Shown piece by piece: positions 5,958 to 12,436 of a stretch of DNA of 15,124 bases (position 1 is its first letter; each line of letters opens with the position of its first letter). The stretch is from contig JAITCQ010000052.1 of assembly GCA_031283015.1 (NCBI GenBank), positions 1 through 15,124 on the forward strand, given 5' to 3'. A program made the translations under genes and the position numbers. Source of the stretch: Candidatus Methanoplasma sp. GTDB taxonomy: Archaea; Thermoplasmatota; Thermoplasmata; Methanomassiliicoccales; Methanomethylophilaceae. Below the pieces are notes generated by a model that worked only from the letters and a program-made list of their open reading frames with translations, did not search any database and was not told the DNA's origin.

Positions 5958-7709
5958 TCAGTCCGTACTCGTCCTGTGCTTAAAGGCATAGATCAGCAGG
6001 ATTATACCGATCCCACCCAGCATAGCCAGCAGGAACTCTACAGGCCCTATGCTGCTGGGAACAAGGATCAGGATGGCTAAGCTTATCATGAACACAAGCG
6101 TCCAATTGTTGATCCTGACGAACACCTTATAAAACCTTATGGACCTGCGCTGAAGGTTTCCTTCTCCTCTCGCTTCGGCCTTCCTTTCCGCATCGATAAG
6201 AACTTTCTCAACGAATTTGAGGTTCTTTATCAGATCGTATAGCGGGATAGCGATGGCAACGAAGTTCACCGCAAGCACTATCGTATAGCACGCGGTAATG
6301 GAAAGGCTCCCCATATTATCCTGCAGGAACATTGTCAGATCGGGCGTGAACAGGAAGAAGACCGCTTCGATCGCGAATACGAGAAGGATGTCCACATATG
6401 CCATGGCCGCCTTCTCCTTGAACCTGGACGATGTGGATTTGGACGAGAGCGCTATCTTTGCATAGTGGCCGTCCCTTATGGATTCTGCCTTCCTCACCGT
6501 GCTGATGACAGGTTTCGGGGCGTTGTTGTAGACGTAATCGCAGATCTTGTCGGAATTACGGGATAACAGCGGCAGAGCCACCATCGATATCAACGCCGCG
6601 CTTATGACAGCTGTATAGAATTCTTGAGAGAGCACTCCCGCTTCCAGTCCTGCGTATGCTATTATGAATGCGAACTCTCCCATGGCCACAAGGCCTATGG
6701 AAGACATGAAGCCCAAACGCATCGGTCTGTTGCCTACGAAATACGCTATGAACACGCTTGCCGCCTTGAGGATCGCATACACAGAGAATATCATAATAGC
6801 CAGGACGATGTTCTCGAGGAGACCTTCGGGCGATATCTCGAGACCGACCGAAATGAAGAACATCGCCATGAACACATCCTTCATCGGCGTTATGTCGTGT
6901 TCTATCGTACTTTTCGATTTGGCCTGAGACACGACCACACCCATGAGGAACGCGCCGATAGCCATGGACATACCTATCCAGACGGACATCAGGGCCATTG
7001 CGAAACACATTCCCAGGGAGGTTATCCATAGTATCTCGTCAGGCATCTTCGACGCTATCCAGTCGAGTGCGCGCGGGACGAACAATATCCCTATCGAAAC
7101 GGCCGCGGCCATGAATATCAGGATCGTCAAAAGCATCCATACGATGGAGTCCAGCTCCATGGTGCTTCCCACAAGCAGAGGCGACGCCATGGACAGCAGG
7201 ATCACCTGAGCCACGTCCTCCACCACGGTGATCAGGATGATGGTCTCGATATCATCCTTCGAAAGCTTCCCCTGCTCTTTGAGGACGGCCGTCACGACGG
7301 CGGTGCTCGATCCGGAGATTATGGCTCCGAACAGTATCGATTGGACGGGATCCCATCCGCATAAAAGTCCGAAGAGATACCCTCCGGCGACCATGAGCGG
7401 TATTTGGATAAGAGACACCAGAACGGCGAACGTACCGGACTTCTTCAGCTTTTTCAGGTTGAGCTCCATGCCGATGCAGAACATCAGCAGTACCAGTCCT
7501 ATCGAGGCGAGGAAACTAACGGTGCTTTCGATGGCCTCCGCCTCAGCCGGCAGGTCTTTCAAGAAGATATCTATGATCACTCCTAGGATCACTCCTGCCA
7601 CAAGATATCCTATTATCGGGGGCATTTTCACCTTTTTGAACATGACAGAACATATCCCTGCTACAAGCAGCAGGAACGTCATGCTCAAAAGTAATGCTCC
7701 CTCGTCCAT
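5958..7709 (-). CDS. CPA2/Kef-type cation:proton antiporter
   Basis: A 583-residue integral membrane protein of the monovalent cation:proton antiporter-2 family, probably exchanging Na+ or K+ for H+. The N-terminal ~390 residues form the Na+/H+ exchanger domain. The LLMFCIGMEL segment lies around 74-83, the glycine/serine-rich GAIISGSSTAVV at 128-139, and the acidic pair E164-D165 in the helix VVEDVAQV, where the family keeps its transport aspartate. After about residue 395 the usual TrkA-N/RCK nucleotide-binding domain is absent. Instead there is a charged linker and about four more hydrophobic segments (roughly 428-580), ending in a short charged tail. The ATG at 7707-7709 has GGGTG 4 nt upstream. 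It lies 54 nt downstream of the ABC-F gene, with a U-run and a TATA-like stretch between them, so it may be transcribed separately. Ion specificity cannot be read from the sequence. Confidence 0.9.
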   Translation of the reverse strand: MDEGALLLSMTFLLLVAGICSVMFKKVKMPPIIGYLVAGVILGVIIDIFLKDLPAEAEAIESTVSFLASIGLVLLMFCIGMELNLKKLKKSGTFAVLVSLIQIPLMVAGGYLFGLLCGWDPVQSILFGAIISGSSTAVVTAVLKEQGKLSKDDIETIILITVVEDVAQVILLSMASPLLVGSTMELDSIVWMLLTILIFMAAAVSIGILFVPRALDWIASKMPDEILWITSLGMCFAMALMSVWIGMSMAIGAFLMGVVVSQAKSKSTIEHDITPMKDVFMAMFFISVGLEISPEGLLENIVLAIMIFSVYAILKAASVFIAYFVGNRPMRLGFMSSIGLVAMGEFAFIIAYAGLEAGVLSQEFYTAVISAALISMVALPLLSRNSDKICDYVYNNAPKPVISTVRKAESIRDGHYAKIALSSKSTSSRFKEKAAMAYVDILLVFAIEAVFFLFTPDLTMFLQDNMGSLSITACYTIVLAVNFVAIAIPLYDLIKNLKFVEKVLIDAERKAEARGEGNLQRRSIRFYKVFVRINNWTLVFMISLAILILVPSSIGPVEFLLAMLGGIGIILLIYAFKHRTSTD

Positions 7710-7723
7710 AATACACCCGGTGG

Positions 7724-7740
7724 CATATATCCTTTTTAGT
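7724..7740 (-). promoter_or_regulatory. Possible promoter of the antiporter gene
   Basis: On the minus strand ACTAAAAAGGATATATG lies 15-31 nt before the antiporter ATG. It is AT-rich and suitably placed for a very short leader, and it follows the U-run that may end the ABC-F transcript. The GGGTG ribosome binding site next to the ATG argues for a longer leader, so the exact start is unclear. Confidence 0.35.
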
Positions 7741-7746
7741 AAAAAA
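7741..7746 (-). terminator. U-run terminator after the ABC-F gene
   Basis: A run of six T on the minus strand (CACTTTTTTACT) lies 18-23 nt past the ABC-F stop. Archaeal RNA polymerase commonly terminates at such U-runs without a hairpin. Confidence 0.45.
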
Positions 7747-7763
7747 GTGTTCGTTGTTTTTGG

Positions 7764-9566
7764 TCATTCCGCGTCTTCTTCCGGCGCGGATACTTTCTTT
7801 CTCTGACGCCCCCCGGTCTTTTTTAACTTGCCTTGATCCAGCGCCCACTGGAACCCTACGGTCTCTGCGGGAGCTATAAGAACGCGGTCGTTCTTGGCGT
7901 ATTTCTTCCCGGTCACCCAGTTGGTGAACGGCGAGACGACCTTGTATTCGTCGGCGTCCATGACAACCTCTTTCGTGTTAGGCCGTCCCCTCATCTCAGA
8001 ATAGGTGCCGTTGAACATCCTCACATGTTTTTCCTTTACCTCCGCGACCTTTGTGCATACGGTGTCCAGGAAATACCGGTCGTGAGTGATGGCGAGGATA
8101 GTGCCATCATACTCGTTCAGTGCCTCTTCGACGGCGTGCCTTGCCGGTATATCCAAATAGTTGGTGGGCTCGTCCAGCACAAGGACATTGGTCTCCTCCA
8201 GAAGGAGCATGCAGAGCGCGACCCTCGCCCTCTGTCCTCCGGAGAGGGTCTTGACCGGTCTGCCGACGTCGTCCCCCGTCAGAAGCATCCTCGAGAGTAT
8301 CGCTCTCGCGTCCCCCCTCCTTTCTTTACCGATCGCTTTCAATATCTGCTCTTCTGCGGTCAGGGAGAGGTCCAATCCCTCGTGGTTCTGGGAATAGTAT
8401 CCTATCTTCGCCCCGGGGGCCACCCATAGCTCGCCCTTGCTCGGTATCTTCTCCAGCAAAGCCTTGACAAGCGTGGATTTTCCTTCTCCGTTGGAACCGA
8501 ATATGCCGATCTTATCTCCTTTGCAGATGTCGAGCTCCACATTCTCGAGTATCTTCCGCCCGCCGAGCTCCACCGACAGTCCTTTGCAGGTGATGACGTT
8601 CTTTCCAGATTTGGGGGCGGCCTGTATCCTGACGGTTATATCCCGGCTCTCTTCAGGTTTATCCTTCTCTTCGAGTTTTGTGATGAGCTTCTGTCTTGTC
8701 TTATGCGTGGTAAGATACCACTGGTCCTTATGGAGCTGCTCCGCGATCTCTTCCTGTCTCTTTTTGTTGTTAACGTATTTTTTGTACTCTTTCTCCATCC
8801 GGTCGAGATCGAGCATCTTCTTTGTTATGAAATCGGTGTAGTTCCCTTTGTATTCCCTTGTCCTGCCGTTCGAGATCTCCGTCATCCTCGTCGCGATCTT
8901 ATCCAAAAAATAGCGGTCGTGGCTTATCACCAGCAGGGAGCAGCGGGATCTCAGAAGGTAATCCTCCAGCCATTCCACGGTCTCGACGTCCAGATGGGAG
9001 GTGGGCTCGTCCATGACCAGCATGTCGCATTCGTCGGCCTGCACGAGTATCCTCGAAAGCATGACCTTGGTCCTCTCGCCGCCGGAAAGGGAATCCATGG
9101 TACGATCCATAATGTCCTGCGGCAGACCCACCTTCTTCAGTGATTTGACCAGTTTGCCTTCGTCCTGGACATCGGAGCTCTTAAGGTCCCTCTCCAACTG
9201 AGAGTACTCTGCGGCCAGAGCATTCCAGTCCACGTCCTTTCCGGACGCCATTGCGGACTCTATCTCGCGCATCTTCCTTTTTATGTTCTCTATGTGGCCG
9301 TACGGCCTTCCGAGGACATCTCGCACGGTGAACTGCGGCGACGATTCGGGGAACTGCTCAAGGTACCCCACCTCGTCCGTGTATCTTATAAGTTCCCCGG
9401 TGTCGCATTTCAGCTCGCCCAGGATTATCTTCAGGAACGTGCTCTTTCCCGCGCCGTTGACGCCGATCAGCCCGATGCTGTCCCCTTCGTTGATCTGCAG
9501 GCCGGCGTCGGTCAGGACCTTCACCGGGCCGAAGGATTTCGCAATGGCCTGAGCTTTCAGAAGCAT
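7764..9566 (-). CDS. ABC-F family ATPase (translation-associated) with C-terminal extension
   Basis: A 600-residue soluble protein with two ABC nucleotide-binding domains and no membrane segments, as in the ABC-F family that works on ribosomes. Domain 1: Walker A GVNGAGKST (35-43), signature LSGGE (160-164), Walker B VMDEP (184-188), H-loop His216. A charged, helical interdomain linker runs from about 250 to 300. Domain 2: Walker A GSNGEGKST (357-365), LSGGQ (441-445), LDEP (464-467), His495. Both ATPase sites look intact. About 70 residues follow the second domain, with a conserved-looking segment FTNWVTGKKYAKNDRVLI and FQWALDQGKL, then a basic/acidic tail. I do not recognise a named domain there. 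Start: ATG at 9564-9566, with GGAG very close upstream and a TATA box about 27 nt upstream. Whether it rescues stalled ribosomes, tunes elongation or confers antibiotic protection cannot be told from the sequence. Confidence 0.92.
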   Translation of the reverse strand: MLLKAQAIAKSFGPVKVLTDAGLQINEGDSIGLIGVNGAGKSTFLKIILGELKCDTGELIRYTDEVGYLEQFPESSPQFTVRDVLGRPYGHIENIKRKMREIESAMASGKDVDWNALAAEYSQLERDLKSSDVQDEGKLVKSLKKVGLPQDIMDRTMDSLSGGERTKVMLSRILVQADECDMLVMDEPTSHLDVETVEWLEDYLLRSRCSLLVISHDRYFLDKIATRMTEISNGRTREYKGNYTDFITKKMLDLDRMEKEYKKYVNNKKRQEEIAEQLHKDQWYLTTHKTRQKLITKLEEKDKPEESRDITVRIQAAPKSGKNVITCKGLSVELGGRKILENVELDICKGDKIGIFGSNGEGKSTLVKALLEKIPSKGELWVAPGAKIGYYSQNHEGLDLSLTAEEQILKAIGKERRGDARAILSRMLLTGDDVGRPVKTLSGGQRARVALCMLLLEETNVLVLDEPTNYLDIPARHAVEEALNEYDGTILAITHDRYFLDTVCTKVAEVKEKHVRMFNGTYSEMRGRPNTKEVVMDADEYKVVSPFTNWVTGKKYAKNDRVLIAPAETVGFQWALDQGKLKKTGGRQRKKVSAPEEDAE

Positions 9567-9585
9567 GCTCTCCGCATCGGTTCAA

Positions 9586-9599
9586 GTTATTTTATATTG
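9586..9599 (-). promoter_or_regulatory. TATA box of the ABC-F gene
   Basis: On the minus strand AATATAAAATAAC is centred about 27 nt before the ATG at 9566. This predicts a leaderless or nearly leaderless transcript. Confidence 0.6.
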
Positions 9600-9614
9600 T
9601 CCGCGGCAAGAGGC

Positions 9615-9644
9615 CCGTTCCCGCGGCCGTTGAGTCGCGAACGG
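9615..9644. promoter_or_regulatory. Interrupted inverted repeat between divergent promoters
   Basis: CCGTT then CGCG on the left pair with CGCG then AACGG on the right, with a 2-base bulge and a 10-base loop. It sits between the minus-strand TATA box (9586-9599) and the plus-strand one (9652-9663), a natural place for an operator acting on both genes. CCGCGG also occurs twice nearby, at 9601 and 9621. Weak evidence. Confidence 0.25.
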
Positions 9645-9651
9645 ATTCACA

Positions 9652-9663
9652 ACTTTTAGATAC
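9652..9663 (+). promoter_or_regulatory. TATA-like box of the nicotinamidase-like operon
   Basis: CTTTTAGATA is centred about 28 nt before the ATG at 9686, and no ribosome binding site is visible before that ATG. Together these suggest a leaderless mRNA. Confidence 0.45.
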
Positions 9664-9685
9664 GGACCTCTCATATCTAATCCAT

Positions 9686-10204
9686 ATGCCCCGCGCCTTG
9701 GTGGTAGTGGATTATCAGACAGATTTCGTCACGGGCAGCCTCGGGTCCCCGCAAGCAGAGGCGATAGAGGGCAACATCGTTTCCAAGATCGAAGAGTATC
9801 TTGAAAGCGGCGGAGAGGTCTTCTTCACCAGGGACACCCACGGCGGAGATTATCTAAGCACCGACGAGGGCGCTCACATTCCGGTCGAACACTGCGTCAG
9901 AGGAACTCCCGGCTGGCACATATATGGGAAAGTGTCGGGGTATTTGAGCAGAGCGAAGATCATTGAAAAAGGGACGTTCGGCAGTCTCGAAATGATAAGA
10001 GAATTGAACGGGTTCGATACGATAGAGATATGCGGAGTTGCCACCAACGTATGCGTGATCGCGAATGCGGTCATACTGAAAACGGCATACCCAGATTCGA
10101 GGGTCACCGTCGATCCCGAATGCGTCGCAAGCTATGACGAGGACCTACACAGGAAAGCGTTGGACGTGATGAGGTCCTTATCCATCGACATACGGGACGT
10201 GTGA
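9686..10204 (+). CDS. Isochorismatase-fold cysteine hydrolase, probable nicotinamidase
   Basis: A 172-residue isochorismatase-family protein. The catalytic triad is visible: Asp9 (VVDYQTDF), Lys95 (EKGTFGS) and Cys123 (GVATNVCV, with the usual cis-peptide segment before it). Asp50, His52 (RDTH) and His69 (PVEHC) match the metal-binding residues of nicotinamidases such as the Pyrococcus enzyme. This favours hydrolysis of nicotinamide to nicotinate for NAD salvage over isochorismate hydrolysis. The length fits, being slightly short of typical nicotinamidases. It is the first gene of a compact three-gene operon, only 3 nt from the acetyltransferase gene, with a TATA-like box placed for a leaderless start. 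Other amides are possible substrates; the family call is firm and the substrate call is moderate. Confidence 0.82.
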   Translation: MPRALVVVDYQTDFVTGSLGSPQAEAIEGNIVSKIEEYLESGGEVFFTRDTHGGDYLSTDEGAHIPVEHCVRGTPGWHIYGKVSGYLSRAKIIEKGTFGSLEMIRELNGFDTIEICGVATNVCVIANAVILKTAYPDSRVTVDPECVASYDEDLHRKALDVMRSLSIDIRDV

Positions 10205-10207
10205 CCC

Positions 10208-10762
10208 ATGATCAGAACGTTCCCGATACAGACGCCACGCCTTTACCTCAGGCAGTTTGCGGTCCAGGACGCGGCCAGGGCGTACGACAACTGGATGTCG
10301 GACGGTGACGTGACCGAGTTCCTTTCATGGGAGACGCACAGATCCAGAGAGGAATCGGAAAGGACGATAAAGAATTGGGTCCTCTCGTACGAGTTCGGGA
10401 CAATGGACTGGTGCATAACCCTTCTTAAGCAGAAACAGGAACCGATAGGCAGCATAACCGCGGTGCAGGATTTCCCTGATAAAGGATACTGCGAACTGGG
10501 GTACTGTATCTCGAAGGACCATTGGGGCAAAGGATACATGACCGAAGCTGTGAAGGCGGTCACCGGGTTCATCTTTCAGAACACGGACTACACATGGATA
10601 CAGGCCAGATGCGATTCGGAGAATCACGGGTCGAGGAGATGCCTTGAGAAATGCAATTACAAGCATGCTGCGGACCTCGATCTTCCCTGCGCGAAAAGGA
10701 AAGGGGAAATAAGGACGTACAGCATGATGAGGATAGACCGTAGGGACACCGTAATGATATGA
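10208..10762 (+). CDS. GNAT-family N-acetyltransferase (RimJ/RimL-like)
   Basis: A 184-residue acetyltransferase of the Acetyltransf_3 type, which moves an acetyl group from acetyl-CoA to an amine, often a protein N-terminus, an antibiotic or a small amine. It opens with the typical TPRLYLRQF (9-17). The acetyl-CoA pyrophosphate loop is HWGKGYMTEA (105-114), following the beta strand ELGYCIS. The second signature is ENHGSRRCLEKCNY (138-151), where the usual glycine after LEK is replaced by Cys-Asn. It starts 3 nt after the stop of the hydrolase gene and ends 4 nt before the next gene, so the three are probably co-transcribed and co-translated. The substrate cannot be inferred. Confidence 0.88.
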   Translation: MIRTFPIQTPRLYLRQFAVQDAARAYDNWMSDGDVTEFLSWETHRSREESERTIKNWVLSYEFGTMDWCITLLKQKQEPIGSITAVQDFPDKGYCELGYCISKDHWGKGYMTEAVKAVTGFIFQNTDYTWIQARCDSENHGSRRCLEKCNYKHAADLDLPCAKRKGEIRTYSMMRIDRRDTVMI

Positions 10763-10766
10763 CCTC

Positions 10767-11021
10767 ATGACCAACGCCGATTATCACAAATGCCGCACAT
10801 GCAGATTCTGCATCCATTCCGGGAACGATTGGGTATGCTCGCTCAGAAGCGTGACCGTAGACAACGGCGGATCATGCGAGAGGTACAGGCCCGGTTCCTG
10901 CGAGAACTGCAGTCGTCTGAGGACGCATGGGGCGAACACAATATGCGGGGCCACCGGAGAGGAGGCGGACATACTGAGCGTATGTTCGGATTATGACCCG
11001 TCTGGAAGAAGGTCAGTATGA
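10767..11021 (+). CDS. Small protein with two tandem Cys4 modules, probably metal-binding
   Basis: An 84-residue hydrophilic protein with nine cysteines (9, 12, 15, 24, 37, 45, 48, 60, 73). Eight of them fall into two similar modules: C12-x2-C15-x8-C24-x12-C37 followed by ERY, and C45-x2-C48-x11-C60-x12-C73 followed by SDY. The same spacing and trailing aromatic residue suggest an internal duplication of a zinc- or iron-binding knuckle. There is no signal peptide or membrane segment. It begins 4 nt after the acetyltransferase stop with no clear ribosome binding site, so translation is probably coupled. Its last 9 bases overlap the end of the DUF5685-like gene on the other strand. I do not recognise a named family and assign no function. 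Confidence 0.7.
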   Translation: MTNADYHKCRTCRFCIHSGNDWVCSLRSVTVDNGGSCERYRPGSCENCSRLRTHGANTICGATGEEADILSVCSDYDPSGRRSV

Positions 11022-11927
11022 CGCATTCCTTTTCCTGCGGCCGTCAAAGACATTTTTTATCGCCGCTTTCGCTTCGCTCGGACCGGACATGACCCTTTTT
11101 GCGGAGTCGGGTATCCCGTGGTATGCGACGTTGTCGGATATCCCGGTATCGAATGCCAGATGTTCCCTCACCGCCGAATACGAGGCCTGAAATTTCCCGA
11201 TCGCCGCGTTCAGAGAATCGCTCAGCTCGTACAGATTATCCTCCACGAACTGCGTCTTGTTCCTGAACCCTTCGCGATGAACCAGCAGAGGGTTGTATGT
11301 TCCTTCCATATAATCTTGGTCAAGATCGTCGACCGCATCCATGAGATAGACGGACGCGCTCAGATATGTGAACAGATCCCCGAGGTCCTCCCCCGCTTTC
11401 TCCCCGGCCATATCCCTCAGGGCGTAGGACAGCGACCTGCCGAAGGACTCGCCCATGATCGCCGCGTCGGTACATCCGGAATCCTCCATCCTCCTGAGCT
11501 CTTCGAACCCGTTCCCAACGGCTTCGTCGTATTCTGGATATTCCCTTTCCGCTTTTGATATCGCACGTCCCAACACCAGAGACGCGGCATTGCTTTTAAC
11601 GGAAGGTTTGTCGACCGAGTCGTCCGCAAGCTCCCATTTGGTAAGAAGCACCGTATACGCCGCCATCTTTCTGAAAAGGTCCGAATCGGCCTTCGGCCTT
11701 TGGAGGACGCACAGCACCGAGTCCTCCGTTCCTTTGAAATGTGGAGTATCGTTCATGAAGGAGTTCATGAGGATCGTGTTGAACGTCATATCGTAGTTGA
11801 CTGCCAAAGTCGACACAATGCCGTATCCGGATCTCAACTGGTGGCATGTCTCGCAGTAATATCTCCTGTAGGCGGAGAGGTCGGAAGGGGACAGTTTGCT
11901 GTAGAGAGGCACCGTATATCCGAACAT
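11013..11927 (-). CDS. DUF5685-like protein
   Basis: A protein of about 304 residues resembling the uncharacterised DUF5685 family. It has the MFGYTVP start, a YRRYYCETCHQL segment with a CxxC pair, and a DAVDDLDQDYMEGTYNPLL motif in the C-terminal half. It looks soluble and helical. The acidic DDxxxD followed by G-x-YNP recalls the metal-binding motifs of all-helical prenyl-transferring or terpenoid enzymes; that likeness is only an inference. I start it at the ATG at 11925-11927 because family members begin MFGY. An in-frame ATG at 11940-11942 adds five residues, and neither start has a ribosome binding site. A TATA box at 11957-11970 fits a very short leader. The gene is divergent from the Cys-rich peptide and radical SAM pair, with their promoters back to back, so co-regulation is possible. 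It overlaps the preceding convergent gene by 9 bases. Confidence 0.75.
   Translation of the reverse strand: MFGYTVPLYSKLSPSDLSAYRRYYCETCHQLRSGYGIVSTLAVNYDMTFNTILMNSFMNDTPHFKGTEDSVLCVLQRPKADSDLFRKMAAYTVLLTKWELADDSVDKPSVKSNAASLVLGRAISKAEREYPEYDEAVGNGFEELRRMEDSGCTDAAIMGESFGRSLSYALRDMAGEKAGEDLGDLFTYLSASVYLMDAVDDLDQDYMEGTYNPLLVHREGFRNKTQFVEDNLYELSDSLNAAIGKFQASYSAVREHLAFDTGISDNVAYHGIPDSAKRVMSGPSEAKAAIKNVFDGRRKRNASY
11053..11058 (+). terminator. Candidate U-run terminator of the hydrolase/acetyltransferase operon
   Basis: Six T on the plus strand lie 32-37 nt after the stop of the small Cys-rich gene, with a second run of five near 11096-11100. Both lie inside the convergent DUF5685-like gene, because the genes overlap and leave no intergenic space for a terminator. 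Confidence 0.3.
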
Positions 11928-11956
11928 GTGAAAGTAAAGCATATGAGAGATACATG

Positions 11957-11970
11957 AATAAAATATTATT
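11957..11970 (-). promoter_or_regulatory. TATA box of the DUF5685-like gene
   Basis: On the minus strand AATAATATTTTATT lies about 22 nt before the ATG at 11942 and 37 nt before the ATG at 11927. The expected start near 11938 favours the downstream ATG with a leader of about 10 nt. Confidence 0.5.
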
Positions 11971-12057
11971 TCTCGCCTGACCCGCGACGTTCTGTGACAT
12001 CATAGCAATTCGGAAACTCTGAACTTACGGCGCGGAGCGGGTCGGGGGCGACAGCAC

Positions 12058-12074
12058 AATATAAATATTTTTAA
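12058..12074 (+). promoter_or_regulatory. TATA box of the Cys-rich peptide/radical SAM operon
   Basis: AATATAAATATTTTTAAG is a strong archaeal TATA element. The predicted start is near 12091, giving a leader of about 30 nt before the peptide ATG at 12122. No second promoter is seen before the radical SAM gene. Confidence 0.65.
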
Positions 12075-12089
12075 GAAGTACGCGGGTTA

Positions 12090-12111
12090 CACCTAGCCAG
12101 CTGGATAGGTG
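12090..12111. promoter_or_regulatory. Inverted repeat at the predicted start of the peptide/radical SAM transcript
   Basis: CACCTAGCC, a 4-base AGCT spacer, then GGATAGGTG: eight of nine positions pair. It covers the expected transcription start and ends 2 nt before the GGTGA ribosome binding site at 12113-12117. It could be a repressor operator or a leader hairpin. Its right arm itself contains GGTG and its left arm CACC, so pairing could compete with ribosome binding. Confidence 0.5.
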
Positions 12112-12121
12112 CGGTGAAAAC

Positions 12122-12418
12122 ATGTCTCACGATGCAAAAACCGTCGAAAGCCTGACCAAACTGTATATGAGCCAGTCCCCTGCGGCATTCACGTCGATCG
12201 CCATGCACGCCAAGCAGCCCAACGATTATTCCAAGCGCATCGACGAGGCGGAGCACGGCAACACTTCCGAGTGCGACTATCCCTGCTGCAATGACAGAGG
12301 CTGCTGCTCGTCCGGATTGTGGTATGCGGCGTTGGGCGGCGGTATCGTGGTGTGTTGCGCATGCTGCTGCTATGTCACGAACGGATTCAACGGCGCATGG
12401 ACATATTGGCCATTCTGA
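12122..12418 (+). CDS. Cys-rich peptide, probable RiPP precursor for the adjacent radical SAM enzyme
   Basis: A 98-residue protein with a sharp split. Residues 1-50 are hydrophilic, mixed-charge and free of cysteine, like a leader peptide. Residues 51-98 hold ten cysteines: C51, C55, C56, C61, C62, then C78, C79, C81, C82 and C83. The second cluster (CCACCC) lies in a hydrophobic stretch after GLWYAALGGGIVV, and the end is rich in Trp/Tyr/Phe (GAWTYWPF). GGTGA lies 4 nt before the ATG, under a strong TATA box. The radical SAM/SPASM gene begins 18 nt downstream in the same direction. Known radical-SAM RiPP systems place a Cys-rich precursor directly before its maturase, hence the call. Thioether cross-links or metal binding are possible outcomes. 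I cannot match it to a named precursor family. A small Cys-rich membrane protein unrelated to RiPPs remains possible. Confidence 0.78.
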   Translation: MSHDAKTVESLTKLYMSQSPAAFTSIAMHAKQPNDYSKRIDEAEHGNTSECDYPCCNDRGCCSSGLWYAALGGGIVVCCACCCYVTNGFNGAWTYWPF

Positions 12419-12436
12419 AGCGGGATCAAAAAGATC

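Noticed and set aside
7228..8429. Plus-strand open frames of about 190-200 codons opposite the antiporter and ABC-F genes
   Set aside because: They are antisense shadows; the minus-strand proteins carry all expected motifs and normal lengths.
9686..10204. Isochorismatase as a siderophore-pathway enzyme
   Set aside because: The metal-binding D50/H52/H69 set matches nicotinamidases, and no isochorismate synthase or siderophore genes are nearby.
11943..12121. Possible tRNA or small RNA in the region between the divergent DUF5685-like and peptide genes
   Set aside because: No cloverleaf, T-loop or other RNA motif is visible; the region is explained by two divergent promoters and one inverted repeat.
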